Source: IDS-8 sp040902105
GTDB lineage: Bacteria > Pseudomonadota > Gammaproteobacteria > Steroidobacterales > Woeseiaceae
Length of the DNA stretch: 64,000 nucleotides
Reading direction: 5' to 3'
Assembly (NCBI GenBank): GCA_040902105.1
Contig: JBBDXW010000058.1
Span: 27,281 to 91,280 of the forward strand
In this document: positions 8,136-15,400 of the stretch, one piece after another
Layout of the letters: each line of letters starts with the position of its first letter
Numbering within the stretch: the stretch's first letter is position 1
Program-made: the position numbers and the translations under genes
Notes under the pieces: generated by a model
What the model was told of the DNA's origin: nothing
Seen by the model: the letters and a program-made list of their open reading frames with translations, nothing else
The model's database searches: none

Positions 8136-8211
8136 GTAGGAGCCCGCCATTGCAGGCGACCTGCGCGGCCATCAGCGACGGCGATGGTCGCCCGCAATGG
8201 CGGGCTCCTAC
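8136..8211. repeat. REP-like palindrome (GTAGGAGCCCGC family)
   Basis: Arms of 25 bp at 8136-8160 and 8187-8211 are complementary with one mismatch, around a 26-base loop. Each arm starts or ends with GTAGGAGCCCGC. It lies between convergent genes and may act as a bidirectional transcript end. A related palindrome with GGAGCCCG arms is at 37656-37748. Confidence 0.8.
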
Positions 8212-8235
8212 GGCGGCGACGATTGCCATCACGAC

Positions 8236-8652
8236 CTACTCGCCTGACAGCGTCAGCAACACCTTGCGCTCCTGGCCCGCGAGGCGATGTTCCCAAAGGA
8301 AAACGCCCTGCCACGTACCCAGCGCGCATTGGCCGTCGCGGATCGGCAGGTTCAGATCAGGCTGCGTCAGGATGCTGCGCACGTGTGCCGGCATGTCGTC
8401 AGGGCCTTCCGCGTTATGCGTGAACATCGGGTCGCCGTCGGGAACCTGTCGCGACATGAATGTTTCAAGGTCGGCGCGCACCGCCGGGTCGGCATTCTCG
8501 CACAGCATCAGCGAGGCACTGGTGTGGCGAACAAACACATGACAAATGCCGCTGCGCAAGCCTGATTCGCGTACCGCCTCCTTGACGCGCCCGCTGATGT
8601 CGTAGCTGCCGCGACCGTGGGTACTGACGCTGAATTCTTCCTGTTTGATCAT
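8236..8652 (-). CDS. YjbQ/UPF0047 family protein
   Basis: A 138-residue small enzyme-like protein of the YjbQ family, some members of which have thiamine-phosphate synthase activity. Family features are visible: CHVFVRHTSASLMLCENADP with the conserved His/Thr/Ser cluster, HNAEGPDDMPAH, the segment LPIRDGQCALGTWQG, and FLWEHR near the end. ATG 8652 is preferred over the TTG at 8658. It is monocistronic and convergent with the peroxiredoxin gene across the REP-like element. The exact cellular role of the family is poorly settled. Confidence 0.88.
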   Translation of the reverse strand: MIKQEEFSVSTHGRGSYDISGRVKEAVRESGLRSGICHVFVRHTSASLMLCENADPAVRADLETFMSRQVPDGDPMFTHNAEGPDDMPAHVRSILTQPDLNLPIRDGQCALGTWQGVFLWEHRLAGQERKVLLTLSGE

Positions 8653-8697
8653 GAACAATAATTTGTCAAATCATATAGTTAACAATCAAAATTAGTG

Positions 8698-9321
8698 TCA
8701 GTTCTCAGGTTCTGGCGGGGGCTCACGCTGCATGGTTGTGTCGGCGTCCTGCACCCCGGCGTAAGGCTCGCCGTATCTCAGTCGAATGGTCTTGGTCTTG
8801 CCGAACCATGGAATCGAGATGACGTAGATGTTGTCGTATTCCATCTCACCGATCTGCGGCACTTTCTTGCTCGCGCCCAGATCGGCGATGAGCGCGGGAA
8901 GCGTGTCGCTGTGACCGACCACAAGGATGATCTTTCCTTTGTGCTCCTTGAGTATAGTCTCGAGCACCGCTTCATTGTCGTCGGCATCGTAACGGTTGAT
9001 CGGCAGGTCGAGCGCTTCTGCAAGCGGCCGTGCCGTTTCGACAGTTCGTTTGTAGGGTGTCGAGTAAATCGCGTCGATACCGGCGACAACGTCGGCATCG
9101 ACCAGTTGACGCGTCAGCTCGGCCACCCGCCTTTTGCCGGCATCCGAAAGCTCCGGGTCGTCAGGAGGCGTCGCTGCTTTTTCAGCATGACGCACGAAGA
9201 TGATCGTCGTAGTCGCCTGCGACTCGAAAAACCATGCGAGCCCGATCGCTATCGCGACATAGACGATGACAATCTGGATTCGACGCCGGCGCCGCTTCTT
9301 TTTGCGGTCTGTTTCTGACAT
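8698..9321 (-). CDS. Membrane-anchored histidine phosphatase (phosphoglycerate mutase fold)
   Basis: A 207-residue protein. A very basic N-terminus (KKKRRRRRIQ) precedes one transmembrane helix (about residues 15-32). The catalytic motif IIFVRHAEK (normally RHG or RHA) follows, and the second histidine lies in ILVVGHSDTLPAL. An SSM-like DAIYSTPYKRTVETA segment carries the third conserved Arg. It is probably an inner-membrane phosphatase with its catalytic domain outside, a topology inferred from the basic N-terminus. Substrate unknown. ATG 9321 is used; a start four codons earlier is possible. Confidence 0.85.
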   Translation of the reverse strand: MSETDRKKKRRRRRIQIVIVYVAIAIGLAWFFESQATTTIIFVRHAEKAATPPDDPELSDAGKRRVAELTRQLVDADVVAGIDAIYSTPYKRTVETARPLAEALDLPINRYDADDNEAVLETILKEHKGKIILVVGHSDTLPALIADLGASKKVPQIGEMEYDNIYVISIPWFGKTKTIRLRYGEPYAGVQDADTTMQREPPPEPEN

Positions 9322-9388
9322 CCCGTTGCGCATGAACGGCGAGCTTACGGGGTTTTACCGGCTTTGACTACGGGTCGCAGCCGTTACG

Positions 9389-9712
9389 TCAGGGGCGTTC
9401 GCGGTCGCGGCGCGTCGCTACGACGTGATATTCACCCTCGATGATTCCGGCCTCACTCTTTCGACCGCGGCCTGCTGCGCCTGCTGCTTCGTGCAGCTGT
9501 CGCAGCTTGCGGCCGATCCACCAGACGCGGATGCCCACGATGCCCGCGAGTACCAGAACGATGCTGGCAAGCAAAATGAACGCAAAAAATCCAAGGACAA
9601 TCGCAGCGCCGACCGCCAGCACGCCGACAATCACCATCAAGGCGTTGGCCGCCGGATTACCCGCGGGAAACCTTCCGGGTCTGATTCTGTGCGTCAAAAT
9701 GTCCTCGCTCAT
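9389..9712 (-). CDS. Small inner-membrane protein, 107 aa
   Basis: A 107-residue protein with two adjacent hydrophobic helices (ALMVIVGVLAVGAAIVLGFF and ILLASIVLVLAGIVGIRVWW), followed by a basic helix and a polar tail (IIEGEYHVV). No catalytic motif. It lies between the histidine phosphatase and the next secreted protein on the same strand. I do not recognise a named family; many gammaproteobacteria carry similar small two-helix proteins of unknown function. Confidence 0.72.
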   Translation of the reverse strand: MSEDILTHRIRPGRFPAGNPAANALMVIVGVLAVGAAIVLGFFAFILLASIVLVLAGIVGIRVWWIGRKLRQLHEAAGAAGRGRKSEAGIIEGEYHVVATRRDRERP

Positions 9713-9728
9713 CCAGTCGTTCGCATCA

Positions 9729-10346
9729 TCAGTCTACAGGTTCCATGGCCGTGATGCGGCTGTAGAAACCTTCGAACCACGGCTCCCAGGTTTCGCCGCC
9801 GTCATTTGACTGCTCGAAAAACTGCCGCAAGCGTCCGTCGGGCTGTTGCGTCCAGAGACCCCTGAATGGCGCAGTAGTGCCGTTGGACGCATAGTGGATC
9901 TGCCCGATAAGCAACATGCCGGCATCGGTAAGGCCGCCGCGGATGTTGATCTGGCCGCCGCCGGCGTCGATCCACAGCTGCACCCACTCGTCCGTGATCT
10001 TGTCCAGGTAATTCATGCTGATGCCGGTACCGCCGCTGGCACTGGTCCATTTCTCGAGCAGTACGCAGCCCTTCTCGGACGATTCGATGACGTTGCGTCC
10101 CGCCAGCGCCCCGTCGGCGGTGCGAACCTCCCATTCGCCGATCCAGAAATCGAACTCCCGGAACTTCTGCTCCTGTTCGCAGGAATAGGCGCTCACCGGC
10201 GTCGCGTCCGCAGGCTCGTCGCTGGCCGCTGCCCCCTGCACCCCGGCCGGGGTCGTCGCATCCGGAACATCTGCTGCAGATTCGCCCGGCAAGGCGCAGG
10301 TCGCGGCGACCAAGGAACCCATCAATGCAAGTTGTGGCGTCTTCAT
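9729..10346 (-). CDS. Secreted DUF1579-like hypothetical protein
   Basis: A 205-residue protein with a signal-peptide-like N-terminus (MKTPQLALMGSLVAATCALP) and a low-complexity linker. A beta-rich domain contains FREFDFWIGEWEVR and later LLEKWTSASGGTGISMNYLD. The FDFWIGEWE segment resembles lipocalin-like domains of unknown function found in periplasmic proteins. ATG 10346 places the signal peptide at the start, unlike the longer frame. No operon partner is required. Function unknown. Confidence 0.72.
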   Translation of the reverse strand: MKTPQLALMGSLVAATCALPGESAADVPDATTPAGVQGAAASDEPADATPVSAYSCEQEQKFREFDFWIGEWEVRTADGALAGRNVIESSEKGCVLLEKWTSASGGTGISMNYLDKITDEWVQLWIDAGGGQINIRGGLTDAGMLLIGQIHYASNGTTAPFRGLWTQQPDGRLRQFFEQSNDGGETWEPWFEGFYSRITAMEPVD

Positions 10347-10510
10347 GCTCGTGCGCTCTTGTTTGTGAGGATTAGCTGATTGCAGCTCAGACATCGCGGG
10401 ACCACCAAGGTTCGTTCCGACAGGCCGTCACTAACTGATGCAAAGCAGGCACAAGTTGAATCCACGGCGGAGCCGACGCAGAATGCGCGAGCTTGCAACC
10501 GGCAAACCAC

Positions 10511-10601
10511 GGAGAGGTGGCAGAGCGGTTGAATGCACTGGTCTTGAAAACCAGCAAGGGTTAACAGCCCTTCGTGGGTTCAAATCCCACCCTCTCCGCC
10601 A
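10511..10601 (+). tRNA. tRNA-Ser(UGA)
   Basis: A complete class II tRNA. The acceptor arm GGAGAGG pairs with CCTCTCC; the anticodon loop CTTGAAA has TGA at 10545-10547; there is a long variable arm, a GTTCAAATC T loop, and an encoded CCA at 10599-10601. Its 3' end is the integration target of element B, which leaves the gene intact because the element restores the same bases. Confidence 0.97.
10588..10601. repeat. attL core of element B
   Basis: CACCCTCTCCGCCA, the last 14 bases of the tRNA-Ser gene, recurs exactly at 28031-28044. Flanking bases differ on both sides, so the identity block is 14 bp. Confidence 0.88.
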
Positions 10602-10708
10602 TATAGGACAGCAATCTATTGATTATTTAGAAGTTTTTCAGAATTCGCTCGACTCGTCCATACGTCAGACCATACTAAGAAAATGGCGCTGCGTAGCCAA
10701 GCGCCGCG

Positions 10709-11083
10709 CTAGGGTGTCAGCGGCTCGCACTCGGGATCAACTGTGGTCTGCCTACCGGCGCGGGGCATTCCGTCCAGCCCCAAGGCGGTAACCCCGCCAA
10801 CTACTCGCCCTTCCAGCATGGCTTTTCGAAGTCTCTCCGGGATTGGTGCCGCTTCGGGCGTGTATTCGACCAGCAGCGCCAGCGCCCAGCAACGCAGGCT
10901 GCTTTCAACGTCCGCGTCGCTCTTCGGCTCTCTCAGAAGGATCGACGCGGCGACGCCAACGTAGGCAGCCGCGACACTTTGCCTGGCTATCGCCTGCTGC
11001 ACCCAGTTGCCAATTATGACAACCGCAACCAGCGTGGCGGCCTGTAGGAGAATCGAACACAGGCGGTATCTCTTTTCTTCCAT
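10709..11083 (-). CDS. Hypothetical membrane protein of element B, 124 aa
   Basis: A 124-residue protein with one N-terminal transmembrane helix (LCSILLQAATLVAVVIIGNW) and a soluble part of charged helices. ATG 11083 is chosen because the helix then follows a short basic N-terminus (MEEKRYR). It is the last gene before attL. A stem (ggcgct...agcgcc, about 10685-10705) downstream could end its transcript. A lysis or accessory role is possible from position, but no motif shows this. Confidence 0.55.
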   Translation of the reverse strand: MEEKRYRLCSILLQAATLVAVVIIGNWVQQAIARQSVAAAYVGVAASILLREPKSDADVESSLRCWALALLVEYTPEAAPIPERLRKAMLEGRVVGGVTALGLDGMPRAGRQTTVDPECEPLTP

Positions 11084-11103
11084 TGTGCTGGTAATTGTCG
11101 CAC

Positions 11104-11132
11104 GAAAAAGCCCGACCACAACGGCCGGGCTC
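11104..11132 (-). terminator. Rho-independent terminator after 11157-11330
   Basis: On the minus strand a stem formed by AGCCCG and CGGGCT (with extra CC/GG pairs) is followed by a run of T residues. It lies 25 bases past the stop of the 57-aa gene. Confidence 0.75.
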
Positions 11133-11156
11133 TAGTCGATCGTCGCTCAGATCGCG

Positions 11157-11330
11157 TCAGGCTAACCGCAGCCCGATCGGCACCACAATAGCCAGCTTCC
11201 CGCTCGCGCGGCTGCGCACCAGGTCGGCCGCTGCTTCCGCCCGGGCAACGGGCAGCGGCCAGCCGCGTTCCTCGGCAATCTTCGCGGCTCGCAGGTCCAA
11301 CCAGGTAGCTTCAGGTTCGCTGTAAATCAC
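11157..11330 (-). CDS. Small hypothetical protein of element B, 57 aa
   Basis: A 57-residue frame from GTG 11330 (overlapping an upstream TGA as TGAGTG) to TGA 11157. The sequence is protein-like: a helical N-terminal part (SEPEATWLDLRAAKIAEERG), an Ala-rich helix, then KLAIVVPIGLRLA at the end. A terminator lies just downstream, which supports a transcription unit ending here. No family recognised. Confidence 0.5.
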   Translation of the reverse strand: MIYSEPEATWLDLRAAKIAEERGWPLPVARAEAAADLVRSRASGKLAIVVPIGLRLA

Positions 11331-11364
11331 TCATCCACTTCGATTTCGCTGTCGTGTGCCCGCC

Positions 11365-12039
11365 TTACGAGACAAGGGAAACGATTAGGTCCGGGACCGT
11401 GGCGAGCGTGACGCCAGCGAAAATCCAAATTAATCCCACGGACTCCCATCCAACTTCGTGCGCTTTTTCTAATTTTGTGTCAGCGCGCGCGAGTTCAGCT
11501 TGTAAGACTGCTCGGAGGTCGTTTAATTCGGCTGTCAACTTGTCCTCAATTGCGCGGTCGGCGTCGTGCAGCTTGAAAATCCCATCGGTTATCTCGTCAT
11601 TGCGCTTCAGCAGAAACGCAACTTGATCTTCCATCGGGCGATCGCGGCTGATTCTACTGGTCCCCTGCCCTGATACTCTTGCTCCGGTCGCGAAGACAAT
11701 TCCAGCCGTGCCCTGGATGACTACGCGTCGCCGGATGAACGGAAGTTGTTTGATGAAGTTGTCAAGCCCTTTCTTCAGTAGCGGCCAGATAGTGAGACCA
11801 TGAAAGACTTTGAGCTTTCTGTTAAGCCCGACGGCAACACTGAACAGGCCGCAAATTTCTAATAGCCAGCCAGAATAACGGATACCGTCGGCCCTTTCGT
11901 TGTCGTAGATTTCACCGAGCACACACCCAAGATACCAAGCGCCGGCCACTACAAATATGCACGCCCAAAACCGCGGGTATGACGCAAGCAACCGCAACAT
12001 GCGACCCCAAGCATCTATGGAAAGGAATAGTGGCTTCAT
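11365..12039 (-). CDS. Hypothetical membrane protein of element B, 224 aa
   Basis: ATG 12039 follows a strong ribosome site (AAGGAGAAAAGG), unlike the longer frame. The 224-residue protein has a hydrophobic helix near the start (FWACIFVVAGAWYLGCVLG) and a second (WLLEICGLFSVAVGL). A long coiled-coil-like stretch (ADRAIEDKLTAELNDLRAVL) follows, then a C-terminal helix (VGLIWIFAGVTLATVPDLIV). Base composition is less GC-rich than the neighbours, suggesting a recently acquired accessory gene (moron). Function unknown; membrane-associated exclusion or defence is a guess. Confidence 0.68.
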   Translation of the reverse strand: MKPLFLSIDAWGRMLRLLASYPRFWACIFVVAGAWYLGCVLGEIYDNERADGIRYSGWLLEICGLFSVAVGLNRKLKVFHGLTIWPLLKKGLDNFIKQLPFIRRRVVIQGTAGIVFATGARVSGQGTSRISRDRPMEDQVAFLLKRNDEITDGIFKLHDADRAIEDKLTAELNDLRAVLQAELARADTKLEKAHEVGWESVGLIWIFAGVTLATVPDLIVSLVS

Positions 12040-12087
12040 CCTTTTCTCCTTATTCTTAGGTTTGAGCCAACGAGTCCCATTGTAACG

Positions 12088-12113
12088 AAAAAAGCCCGGC
12101 ACATGGCCGGGCT
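12088..12113 (-). terminator. Rho-independent terminator after 12142-12309
   Basis: On the minus strand an 8-bp GC-rich stem (AGCCCGGC / GCCGGGCT) is followed by six T residues. It lies about 30 bases past the stop of the 55-aa gene. Confidence 0.82.
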
Positions 12114-12141
12114 CCGTCGATCAATCGCTGCCTTGACCGCT

Positions 12142-12309
12142 TCAGACTCGCCAGCCGCGCGCCGCCCCGTAGATCGCGGTCCCGCACTCCCGCAGCGCCA
12201 TGCAGGCGTCGCGAAGCCGGGCGCGGATAGGGTGCGCAGCGTCGTAAGCCCGCTGCCAATGTATTCGAGCGTCGAGGCGCACCAAGGCGCGTTCCATTTG
12301 ATCGGTCAT
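12142..12309 (-). CDS. Small hypothetical protein of element B, 55 aa
   Basis: ATG 12309 has GGAG about 9 bases upstream. The 55 residues are helical and basic (MERALVRLDARIHWQRAYDA) with two cysteines, and no recognised motif. It has its own downstream terminator and an AT-rich, palindrome-bearing upstream region (12367-12420), so it looks like an independently transcribed accessory gene. Confidence 0.55.
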   Translation of the reverse strand: MTDQMERALVRLDARIHWQRAYDAAHPIRARLRDACMALRECGTAIYGAARGWRV

Positions 12310-12366
12310 CGTCGTTGCTCCGTTGTGATTGACTACGGGGCGAATCGTCGCACGTGGCGGGCACAT

Positions 12367-12420
12367 AAGTCAAGATATTTCAATGACTTACGTTTATCCT
12401 TTGATAAAGTACATTTATCA
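12367..12420. promoter_or_regulatory. AT-rich operator-like palindromes
   Basis: TGATAAA-GTACA-TTTATCA is a perfect 19-bp palindrome (12402-12420). TTTATC at 12393 pairs with the same GATAAA. AAGTCA (12367) and TGACTT (12384) form another inverted pair. The segment is far more AT-rich than its surroundings and lies between the 1892-aa gene and the 55-aa gene. A repressor site with alternative half-sites is the simplest reading. Confidence 0.45.
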
Positions 12421-12425
12421 TTTGG

Positions 12426-15400
12426 TCAATCGTCCTTCGGCGGGCCGAACAGGATCGCAGACAGGGGCGCGTCGCCGTCCATTAACGCCGCAACGCCTTC
12501 AGCCGTTCGCTGTACCTGCGCGGCCGGGTAGTGCAGAGCGATGCCGGCAACCTTGTTCGCCGATCGCAGCAGCCCTTCATCGGCTTCGCCTTGCTCGGTT
12601 TGAGTTACCAGCCTGTTCAACTCGGCGAAGAAACTGCCGCCGCTCGGGCCGCCGTAGGAATATCCTTGAACAGCACTGCCGATTTCGCGAAAATAAGGAA
12701 ACACGCCGATGAGGTACGTCAACTGCTCGCGCACGAGTTTCTCGGGCAGCTCATCGTCGTCCAGGTCGCCGCGCAGCGCATCCCGCAGCAGCAAGCCCAG
12801 GACGGCCGGCACGCTGTACAGCAGCAGGAAATCAGTCGCCAGCCGCGCGACGTTTCGATCACCGCGGAAGCGCGCGACGGACTCGGCACTCAACTGCCAG
12901 GTTACGCTAAAGTAGCTGTAAAAATTCGTCCACAATTTTTTCCACTGGCTGCCACGCTGCACGGCCGCCTGATCCTTCAGCGCGCCGCCCGACTGGCTGT
13001 CGAGCACAGCTTGGTCCGCCAGCGCAATCGCCGTCGCGTCGTCTTGCCCGTCGTGAGCGGCCTTGTGATAGGCGCCCATCCAGGTAGGAATATCAACGCC
13101 AGCCTGCATGACTTGTATCGGCAGGAAATACGCCGAAGTCAGCCGGCTTTGCCCGCGCACGGTGTTCAGAATTTCGCCGACTTCCCTATTCAGCAGCCGG
13201 CCGCGGTTTCGCATCATCTCCGACTTTTCGTAAACGGTCTTCGTCGTCGCTATCGGCCGCGTTGCGAACTCAGACAGCCCGCGGCCAAACCAGCGCGGCC
13301 CGATGCGAACGATTGACTGCGCGACGCCCGTTACCTGCAACGCGGCGGTCGATAGGTTGAGCGCAAGCCCGACGATCGTCGAACCAACGCGCAAATGTCC
13401 CGCAAGTTTCTCGCCGAATTCCTGCGCCGGTACCTCGCCAATGGCGATGTCTTCCAGCGTGCGCCGCATGAGCCGCAGCACGTCCGGGCCATAGTGGTCG
13501 CGGATAGCGCTGTCGATTGCAGGCGCGCGCAGTAGGCGGTTCGCGTCGATCAAATATTCGTGATACGCCAGGTCATGCGTCACCTGTCCAATGTGTTCGG
13601 CCAGCACGTTCAGGTCCAGGCGTACCGGCCGCTGCACGGTGTCAACGCGTGACTTCGTGTGTCCGCGGCGGGTCGATGCCCGCGTGTAGGCGCCGCCCAG
13701 CATCTGCTTCAAAATTTCCGAACTCGAATCGGATTCGGCCTTGGTCGATAGCCTCGGGTCGTACTTGATCGGGTAATAGCCGCCACGGAATGAGCCGTGC
13801 TTCGTCTCAACAGGCGTTGCCTCAACTTTCTCGGGCTTAAGCCCGGTTACGCGTTGCTGCTTCGCCTCAATCTCGGGCCAGAACGAATCGACGTAATCCC
13901 ACACGCCCTGCACGAATTGCCATTCCTCTTTTGTGAGCGTGTCCAGGATCGCCGCTACCTGTCCCTGCGACCAGCGGTGTCCGTCCATGACGCGCAGGCG
14001 ATTGGTCTGGTTGCCTTGGTTCAACGCAATGGCCAGGCGCGCCTCACGGCTCAGACTTTCGCCAATCTCCGGAATAAGGATTTTCTCGCTCAGCTTTTTA
14101 ATCGGTTTGAACAGCTCGGCGAGTTTCTTTGAGGCGTCCGCGCGCATCGTCGCTTCCCGGTCGGCCGCGGCGTTCAGCGGGCGGATAAACAGCTCCCACA
14201 TAACGCCCGCGTCTTTAACGCCGTCCATCTGGCGGACGATGCTCGCGAGCTTTCGAAGTTCGGTTAACCAGCCGCCAGCGCCACGGGCGAAGCGTGCCCA
14301 GGCTGTCGCTGATTGCTCGATTTCCGTCTTGACTGTCTGTGTTGCGTTCTCGCGTATCGATACTTCGGCATCGTCCACGGCGGCTTGAAAATGCCGCTGG
14401 TTCTGCGCCGTCAGTAACTTGTTTTTGAGCTTGCCGAGATGCTCAATATTCCGCACCGCATCGACCAGCCCGCGGAATTGCTCAACGGTCATGTCGCGAT
14501 AGTGCAGGCGCTTCGCTTCGTTCAATAGCTCCGTGGGGATTTCAGGCTCGAAGCCTTGTTCGCGCTGAGCGTCGATCCATTCGAGCAAGCTCTTGCGCTT
14601 GTCGAGTTCGGGATTGCTGACGGACTTCCGCAGGTCGTGGCGCTCAAGCAGTGTGTCTATCTGGTCCCTGTAGTCGGGATCGATCTTGGCGCGCGTGTCT
14701 TCGCTGTCGAAACGCTTCAGGTAGCGCAGCGCTTTTTCTATTTCCTCCCGCACAACGTTCGCCTGCTTGCCGAGTCGATTGTGCACAAGCGCGTTCCGCT
14801 TTTCCGTTGCGGCTTTGGTCGTGTCGCCGTTTTTGAAAGCCGCAGCGCTTGCGCGATTCGCTTTGCGTTCAGATGCGATATGCTGAAACGGTCGCAGGTC
14901 GCGGATTCGCATGTTCGAGATTCGGCCAACGGCATAGGCATTAGCTGCGCGAACGACCGTGAGCCAAGGGCCGAACGCTTTCGTGAGTGAGTTCACTTCG
15001 GTCGCAAGTACCCGGGCGCGCACGTCGTTCGCTATCTCGGATTCCGCCGCCCGTTCAAGGGCGGCCGGGTCCGTTATATCGCCATGCCGTTCGAGCATGC
15101 GCTGGTCCGTCAACGCCTCGACAACGTCATTGATCGGCGGCGCCTCGATAAGCGCTTTGACCAGGTGATCGCCTGAACTGAAGCCGAGCAACTCGGCGAG
15201 CGAGTCCGGATGAATCCCGCCCTTCTTTGCAACGCCACGCTTGCCGCGTGTCAACTGATCGAAGTCTATGCCGCCATCCGGGTACATCTCGTTGAGCGCT
15301 TCGAGCGACAGCCTGTGTTCATCGAACGTGCGGATTTCGTCGCCTTGCTGAATCTCGCCCGTCGATATGAATCGCCGCGCGCGGTAGATCGCTTCCGCTT

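Noticed and set aside
12531..13316. 261-aa plus-strand frame opposite the 1892-aa gene
   Set aside because: Shadow in high-GC coding DNA; no ribosome site and no recognisable protein features.
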